Of a DNA stretch of 64,000 bases, positions 59,817 through 64,000 are shown in pieces (the stretch's first letter is position 1; the number at the start of each line of letters is the position of its first letter). A model generated the notes under the pieces. That model was not told the DNA's origin. It ran no database searches and saw only the letters and a list, made by a program, of their open reading frames with translations. Position numbers and translations under genes: made by a program. This DNA comes from Actinomycetales bacterium SN12 (lineage in GTDB: Bacteria > Actinomycetota > Actinomycetes > Actinomycetales > Microbacteriaceae): the NCBI GenBank assembly GCA_002837415.1, contig PJCV01000004.1:186001-250000 (forward strand), given 5' to 3'.

Positions 59817-61202
59817 ATGAGCATCACGCGCCGCACTCTGCTCGTCGGCGCCGGGGCGAGCGCCGTCGGACTGCTGCTCGCCGCCTGCACGCCCGAGCCG
59901 CAGCCCGCGCCCACCCGCACCAGGACGCCGATGCCGCGACCGACCGCGCCGGACGCGGTGCCAGCGCCGGCTGCCTGGCAGCGCAGCACCTGGGCCACCG
60001 ACCCCTACTCGCTCGGGTCGACCAGCTACCTGCCCGCGGGCGCCGATCCCAGCCAGCGCGAGCGCCTTGCCGAGGCGGTGCTCGACCGGGTGTTCTTCGC
60101 CGGAGAGGCCACCGACACCGCCCATCCCGGCACCGTGGTCGGCGCCGTCGCCGATGCCCGCCGGGCGGCGCTCGCTCTCATCGCGAGTGCGGACGATGCC
60201 GAGCGCCTCGCCATCGTGGGAGCGGGGGCTGCCGGAGTGGTCGCGGCCCGGATGCTGGCGGATGCAGGTCACGAGGTCACCCTGTTCGAGGCGCGTGAGC
60301 GCCTCGGCGGTCGCATCCTCAGCGTCGACGACGACGAGCAGTGGCCGATTCCGCCGCAGCTCGGCGCGTGGCTGCTCAGCGAAGACGAGCTCGCATCGCT
60401 CGACGACCGGCTCGCCGACATGGGCGACCGCACGCTCGAGCTCGACACCCCGACGGCGTGGTCCGCAGACGGCGAGGCGGCCGGCCTGGACGGCGCACCG
60501 TTCGCGGAGGCTCTCGAGAAGGCTCAGACCCAGGCGTCCGACGCGCCGATCATCGACGCGCTGACCGCGAACGGCGCGAACCTCGACGACCCGGCGCTCG
60601 CGGCCTCGCTCGCCTGGCTGGCCGCGAGGACCGGCGTCGACCCGTCGCGCGCGTCGAGCTGGTACCCACCGGAGTTCCCGGCCGACGCGGTGCACGGCGC
60701 GATCGGGAACCTCGACGCCTTCCTCGAAGAGCAGCTCGAGGACGTGAAGGTCGCGACCGCGTCTCCGGTCGCGCGCATCGCCTACGACGAGCGCGGCGTC
60801 AGCCTGCGCCTCGGCACCGGCGAAGCGCTCTCGTACGACCGGGTGGTCGTCACCGCACCGATCGGCGTGCTGCAGAAGCAGGGCATCGAGTTCGCACCCG
60901 CGCTGCCCTTCTCGCACCGCGGTGCGATCGCGGCACTGGCATCCGGTTTCATCGAGACCGTCTGGATGCGCTTCGATGAGGCGTTCTGGACGACCGAGGC
61001 GACCATCTGGCACGTCGTCGGCGGAGACGCGCTGATCCGCACCTGGCTGAACCTGCAGCCGTTCACCGGAGAGCCGGTGCTCGTCGGTCTGGTCGGCGGA
61101 GCGGACGCCCAGCAGTTCGCTGAACTCAGTGAGCGCGATGCGACGGCTGCTGCCCGAGCCTCGCTCGCGTTCTTCGCAGAGCCGGCAGCGGACGAGGGCT
61201 GA
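59817..61202 (+). CDS. Lipoprotein flavin amine-oxidase-like protein with permuted domain order
   Basis: This 461-residue protein has a lipoprotein signal (Arg-rich start RRTLLVG, lipobox LAAC, Cys24) and a Pro/Thr-rich linker. Next comes W59ATDPYSLGSTSYLPAGA...FFAGEATDTAHPGTVVGAV (59-111), which in flavin amine oxidases is the C-terminal FAD-binding segment. Only after it does the N-terminal Rossmann motif IVGAGAAGVVAARMLADAGHEVTLFEARERLGGR (133-166) appear, and the protein ends just where that C-terminal segment would normally follow (LVGLVGGADAQQFAELSERDATAAARASLAFF). The order is therefore circularly permuted. FAD binding is likely; the substrate is unknown. An ATG at 59817 lies 10 nt downstream of TAGTCT. 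The 3' end overlaps the convergent gene by 77 bp. Confidence 0.82.
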   Translation: MSITRRTLLVGAGASAVGLLLAACTPEPQPAPTRTRTPMPRPTAPDAVPAPAAWQRSTWATDPYSLGSTSYLPAGADPSQRERLAEAVLDRVFFAGEATDTAHPGTVVGAVADARRAALALIASADDAERLAIVGAGAAGVVAARMLADAGHEVTLFEARERLGGRILSVDDDEQWPIPPQLGAWLLSEDELASLDDRLADMGDRTLELDTPTAWSADGEAAGLDGAPFAEALEKAQTQASDAPIIDALTANGANLDDPALAASLAWLAARTGVDPSRASSWYPPEFPADAVHGAIGNLDAFLEEQLEDVKVATASPVARIAYDERGVSLRLGTGEALSYDRVVVTAPIGVLQKQGIEFAPALPFSHRGAIAALASGFIETVWMRFDEAFWTTEATIWHVVGGDALIRTWLNLQPFTGEPVLVGLVGGADAQQFAELSERDATAAARASLAFFAEPAADEG

Positions 61203-61875
61203 TCTCGCCCCACGGCGGCACCGTCGGGCGCACCTTGCTGAGCAGCACGAGCGCGACCGCGACCGCGGCGAAGATCGCCAGCGCCAGCGCGCAGCTGAGC
61301 GCCATCTCACCGAAGCCGGACACCTGTCGCGGGTCGAGGAAGTAGTACGGGTACCAGCCGATCACGCTGCCGCGCCAGATCGTGAAGAGGCCCCACACCA
61401 CCGGGTACAGCAGCACGAACGGCACCACGCGCCATGACGCGGCACGCCGGCCGGGGCCGAACACCCAGGCGACGATGGTCCACGCCGGCAGCACGAAGTG
61501 CAGCATGACGTCCGACCAGGGCACGGTGATCGGGATGCCGTGCTCGCCGGCCTGCCACACGATGAGAGCGAACGCGAGACCGGCGGTGATCGTCCAGCTG
61601 AGCACGAGAGCGCGAGCGGTGGTCAGCCACGACGGGTCCTCCTCGCGACGCAGCGCGACGACCCCGGCGACGATCGCCAGCACGGCGAACGCCGTGTTCG
61701 ACTGGATCGTCAGATACGCGAAGAAGTTCGCACCGGCCAGGGTCTGCGAGCCCAGGCCCCACAGCATCCGGTGCACGAGCGCTGCGATGCACACGGCCGC
61801 GGTCACCAGACGCGACCAGCCGAAGATCCTTCGCGTGAGCACTCGAGCGTCGTCCTCCCCGCAGCCCGGCGGCAT
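61126..61875 (-). CDS. Pr6Pr family membrane protein
   Basis: This 249-residue membrane protein has six predicted helices. FAYLTIQSNTAFAVLAIVAG, DVMLHFVLPAWTIVAWVFGPGRR and WYPYYFLDP are typical of the Pr6Pr (FAR-17a/AIG1-like) family, whose role is not settled. The C-terminal tail (SPRPLPALRRTRARLGQQPSHRAH) overlaps the 3' end of the convergent amine oxidase gene by 77 bp and looks like added coding of antisense origin. The ATG at 61875 and a GTG at 61842 are both possible starts. Confidence 0.8.
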   Translation of the reverse strand: MPPGCGEDDARVLTRRIFGWSRLVTAAVCIAALVHRMLWGLGSQTLAGANFFAYLTIQSNTAFAVLAIVAGVVALRREEDPSWLTTARALVLSWTITAGLAFALIVWQAGEHGIPITVPWSDVMLHFVLPAWTIVAWVFGPGRRAASWRVVPFVLLYPVVWGLFTIWRGSVIGWYPYYFLDPRQVSGFGEMALSCALALAIFAAVAVALVLLSKVRPTVPPWGEISPRPLPALRRTRARLGQQPSHRAH

Positions 61876-61958
61876 CGGAGCGGAGCCGCACCACCGCCTC
61901 GAGTCTATGCAACTCCGAGCGGGCGACCGCGGCGAGAGCTCGCGGCTAGAGTGGCGCC

Positions 61959-62348
61959 GTGACCACTCCGACCCCCGCGCGCATCGTGATGCGCCGGGCG
62001 GCGCTCGCTGCGGCGGGTGGCGCGGTCGGCACCGCCGCGCGGCTCGGACTCGGGATGCTCATCAGCGACGCGCCCATCGGGGTGCTCGTCGCCAATATCG
62101 CAGGAGCGCTGCTGCTCGGCATCCTGACCGCGCGGATCCCCGCCTCCGACCTGCGGATCCTGCTCGGCACCGGGATGCTCGGCGGCTTCACCACCTACAG
62201 CGCTTTCGCGGTCGACAGCGTGGAGCTGTGGGCGGCCTCGCCCGCGCTCGCCGGGGGATACATCCTCGCCAGCCTCGCCGGGGGACTCGTTGCCGCCTGG
62301 CTCGGGCTGCGGATCGGCGGGTCGCTCGGCCGCAGGAGCGCCTCGTGA
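61959..62348 (+). CDS. crcB1: Fluoride exporter CrcB/FluC, first subunit
   Basis: This 129-residue four-helix Fluc channel protein exports fluoride. The motifs GGAVGTAARLGLG, VANIAGALLLG (with the Asn that lines the pore) and GGFTTYSAFAVDS (the conserved TTYS/T motif) are intact. A GTG at 61959 lies 6 nt after TAGAGT (61947-61952), a leaderless start. It overlaps the next crcB by 4 bp. In actinobacteria two divergent copies pair as a heterodimer. Confidence 0.93.
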   Translation: MTTPTPARIVMRRAALAAAGGAVGTAARLGLGMLISDAPIGVLVANIAGALLLGILTARIPASDLRILLGTGMLGGFTTYSAFAVDSVELWAASPALAGGYILASLAGGLVAAWLGLRIGGSLGRRSAS

Positions 62349-62707
62349 ACCCGCTCGTGTTCGTCCTCGCCGCCGCGTGCGGCGGGCTGGGGGCCGCAGC
62401 TCGCTACCTGGTCGACATCGGCGTCGCGCGCGTGAGCCGCTCGCGCTTCCCGTGGGGTGTGATGGTGATCAACATCACCGGCTCCCTGCTGCTGGGACTG
62501 GTGGTCGGGATGCTTCCCGGCGCCGCCTTCGTGGTGGGCGCGGGCTTCCTCGGCGGGTACACCACCTTCAGCACCGCGATGGTCGACGCGCTCTCGCTGT
62601 GGCGCGACGGGAAGCAGAGCGCGGCGGTCGTCGATGTGGTCGGGATGCTCGTGCTCTCGCTCCCAGCGGCGCTGGTCGGCCTCGGCATCGGCGGTGCGCT
62701 GGGCTGA
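62345..62707 (+). CDS. crcB2: Fluoride exporter CrcB/FluC, second subunit
   Basis: This 120-residue Fluc protein complements the previous one. GGLGAAARYLVD, VINITGSLLLG and GGYTTFSTAMVDALSLW hold the pore residues. The GTG at 62345 overlaps the crcB1 stop by 4 bp, so the subunits are made in equal amount and probably assemble as a heterodimer with antiparallel topology. I see no fluoride riboswitch in the short upstream space. Confidence 0.93.
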   Translation: MNPLVFVLAAACGGLGAAARYLVDIGVARVSRSRFPWGVMVINITGSLLLGLVVGMLPGAAFVVGAGFLGGYTTFSTAMVDALSLWRDGKQSAAVVDVVGMLVLSLPAALVGLGIGGALG

Positions 62708-62761
62708 GGCTCTGACCATCAGCCCGTCCTGCCAGTCGCGCCATAGGTTGATGCGCACATA

Positions 62762-62777
62762 ATGTACAGACGTACAT
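62762..62777. promoter_or_regulatory. TetR-type operator
   Basis: ATGTACAGACGTACAT has perfect 6-bp arms around AGAC and lies 20 bp before the TetR start, the usual place for autorepression of TetR and the linked pump. Confidence 0.75.
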
Positions 62778-62797
62778 CTTCGATGCCCGGGAGGGTC

Positions 62798-63370
62798 ATG
62801 AGCGAGCCGTCACGCCGTCGCCGTGACCCCGAGGCGCGCCGCGCGGAGATCATCACCGCGGCCGCGGAGCTGATCCTCGAGGTCGGCGTGAGCGCAGTGA
62901 CCCACCGTCTAATCGCCGCCCGCGCGGGTGTGCCGCTCGGCGCCACCACCCAGTACTTCGCCACGCTCGACGACCTGCGCTCGCAGGCCCTGCACCACCT
63001 GGTCACCGAGGTGGACGCGCACGTCGACGGCATCCGCGCGACCCTCGAGCAGCGCGGCGCGACCCCGGCGGTGCTCACCGAGCTCATCGTCCAGGCGCTC
63101 GCCGACGCGCGCGCGCTCGAGGCGGACAGGGCGGTCGTCACGGCCGCCGTCGACGACCCGCAGCTGCGCGCCATCGCGCGGCGCTGGTCGGAGCGGATGA
63201 CCGGATTCCTCGTCCCCGCCTACGGCCTCGAGCGGGCCACCGCGGCAGCCGTCTTCATCGACGGTGTGCTCTGGCACACCCGCATCCACGACCAGACGCT
63301 GAACGCGTCCCTCATCGAGAACGCCCTCACGGGCATCCTCGGCACCCATTCCACGACCACGAGCGACTGA
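62798..63370 (+). CDS. TetR-family regulator
   Basis: This 190-residue TetR protein has an N-terminal HTH ([47 protein letters not shown]) and a ligand-binding helical domain of the TetR_C type. The ATG at 62798 follows GGGAGGG; an in-frame ATG at 62762 lies in the operator and is rejected. It stands 11 bp before the RND pump gene and probably represses it, being released by a substrate of the pump. Confidence 0.92.
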   Translation: MSEPSRRRRDPEARRAEIITAAAELILEVGVSAVTHRLIAARAGVPLGATTQYFATLDDLRSQALHHLVTEVDAHVDGIRATLEQRGATPAVLTELIVQALADARALEADRAVVTAAVDDPQLRAIARRWSERMTGFLVPAYGLERATAAAVFIDGVLWHTRIHDQTLNASLIENALTGILGTHSTTTSD

Positions 63371-63381
63371 AAGAGCACCGC

Positions 63382-64000
63382 GTGTCGAACCTCGCCATCC
63401 TCAGCCTGCGCAACCGCGCACTCATCGCGCTGATCACCATCGTGTCCGCCGTCTTCGGCGGGATCGCGCTCACGAATCTCAAGCAGGAGCTGATCCCCTC
63501 GCTCGAGCTGCCCGCGCTGGTGGTCATGAGCACCTACCCCGGTGCGTCGCCCGAGGTGGTAGAGAACGACGTCTCCACGCCGATCGAGAACGCCATTCAG
63601 GGCGTCCCGGGCCTGGAGTCGAGCAGCGCCACGAGCACGACCAACGCCTCGATCGTGCAGGCGATGTTCGCCTACGGCACTGACCTCGCCACAGCCGAGC
63701 AGAAGATGCAGCAGGCGATCAACCGCATCTCGCAGCAGCTGCCCGACGACGTGAGCCCGCAGGTGCTCAGCGTCTCGATCGACGACTTCCCCGTCATCCA
63801 GATCGCCGTCACGGGATTCGACGACTCCGAGACCGCGCAGCAGGATCTCGAGACCACCGTGATCCCCGACCTCGAAGACGTCGACGGCGTCAACGCCGCC
63901 GAGATCGTCGGCGGCGTCGGCCAGCGCATCACGATCACTCCGGACCGGGCGAAGCTGTTCGCCGCCGGTCAGACGACTCAGTCGATCAGTCAGGCGCTCG
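63382..64000 (+). CDS. RND/MMPL-type efflux transporter (AcrB-like), 5' part
   Basis: The frame runs off the end of the window after 206 codons. The start SNLAILSLRNRALIALITIVSAVFGGIAL is the first membrane helix, followed by the periplasmic-like part with YPGASPEVVENDVSTPIENAIQGVPGLE, matching AcrB/HAE1-type RND transporters rather than MmpL. In actinobacteria such large pumps work without an outer-membrane channel. A GTG at 63382 is used, with an AAAGAG site. It follows the TetR gene by 11 bp. Substrate and the rest of the protein are not seen. Confidence 0.88.
   Translation, partial: MSNLAILSLRNRALIALITIVSAVFGGIALTNLKQELIPSLELPALVVMSTYPGASPEVVENDVSTPIENAIQGVPGLESSSATSTTNASIVQAMFAYGTDLATAEQKMQQAINRISQQLPDDVSPQVLSVSIDDFPVIQIAVTGFDDSETAQQDLETTVIPDLEDVDGVNAAEIVGGVGQRITITPDRAKLFAAGQTTQSISQAL

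Noticed and set aside
61876..61958. Fluoride riboswitch before the crcB pair
   Set aside because: The space before the start codon is only about 80 bp, the promoter lies 6 nt from the start, and no riboswitch-like pseudoknot pattern is visible.
62710..62797. Possible small RNA or tRNA-like sequence between crcB2 and the TetR gene
   Set aside because: The region is accounted for by the TetR operator ATGTACAGACGTACAT and the ribosome site; no stable cloverleaf forms.

Overview
The window is a 64 kb piece of a high-GC actinobacterial chromosome, most likely Microbacterium or a close relative in the Microbacteriaceae. The reasons are the strong G/C third-position bias, many GTG starts, many promoters whose -10 box (TAnnnT) lies only 6-7 nt before the start codon (leaderless mRNAs), a DUF3073 gene beside the purM/purF genes, frequent GGATGCC/GGCATCC words, and several short dispersed repeats of types I associate with this family from memory. 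I see no rRNA, tRNA, CRISPR, prophage or transposase. The gene content is ordinary chromosomal, and no intergenic stretch exceeds about 300 bp.

Layout. 1-0.5 kb: 3' end of a putP-like symporter, then a repeat cluster. 0.7-7.1 kb: a sugar island with a LacI regulator, a GH35 beta-galactosidase and a CUT1-type ABC importer, with one 15-bp operator shared by both promoters. 7.3-9.1 kb: divergent EAL and GGDEF genes (c-di-GMP). 9.2-14.0 kb: copper locus (CsoR-like boxes, CopZ, CopA and a CPH-type CopB-like ATPase whose His-rich tail carries an in-frame dispersed repeat). 14.1-22.4 kb: FMN reductase, APC permease, small (p)ppGpp synthetase, M20 amidohydrolase, cold-shock protein, AGCS symporter, MFS transporter. 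22.4-26.2 kb: LacI regulator, GH13 alpha-glucosidase, 2-hydroxyacid dehydrogenase. 26.3-31.3 kb: iron-siderophore uptake operon (binding protein, two permeases, ATPase, siderophore-interacting reductase) behind an IdeR/DtxR-type box. 31.3-40.4 kb: DUF1761, purQ-purS, a one-lobe binding lipoprotein plus a CDF transporter, apt, a GH1 beta-glucosidase with a CebR-type operator and regulator, 5-oxoprolinase genes (pxpA, fused pxpBC), cinA C-terminal protein. 40.4-55.9 kb: uraA, purC, an MFS exporter, a divergent small membrane protein/XRE pair, purD, Nudix, sterol-carrier-like protein, small envelope proteins, purM, purF, an MFS transporter, DUF3073, Usp. 56-64 kb: MFS, a PadR/DUF4097 operon, a TipA-like MerR regulator, a lipoprotein amine oxidase that appears circularly permuted, a Pr6Pr membrane protein, paired fluoride exporters, TetR and an RND pump running off the end.

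How the genes work together. Three glycoside hydrolases sit beside LacI regulators, each with a recognisable operator at the hydrolase promoter, suggesting a plant-biomass or oligosaccharide lifestyle. Purine synthesis (purC, D, F, M, Q, S; no purL here) is scattered with salvage and uptake genes (apt, uraA). The iron and copper loci carry their expected metal-responsive boxes, although neither regulator gene lies in the window.

The observations I rate highest are the rearranged domain order of the amine oxidase at 59.8-61.2 kb, a palindromic repeat family with one copy translated inside the CopB-like ATPase, a second short repeat inserted in frame in three genes, the one-lobe binding lipoprotein translationally coupled to a CDF transporter, and the large set of leaderless promoters.
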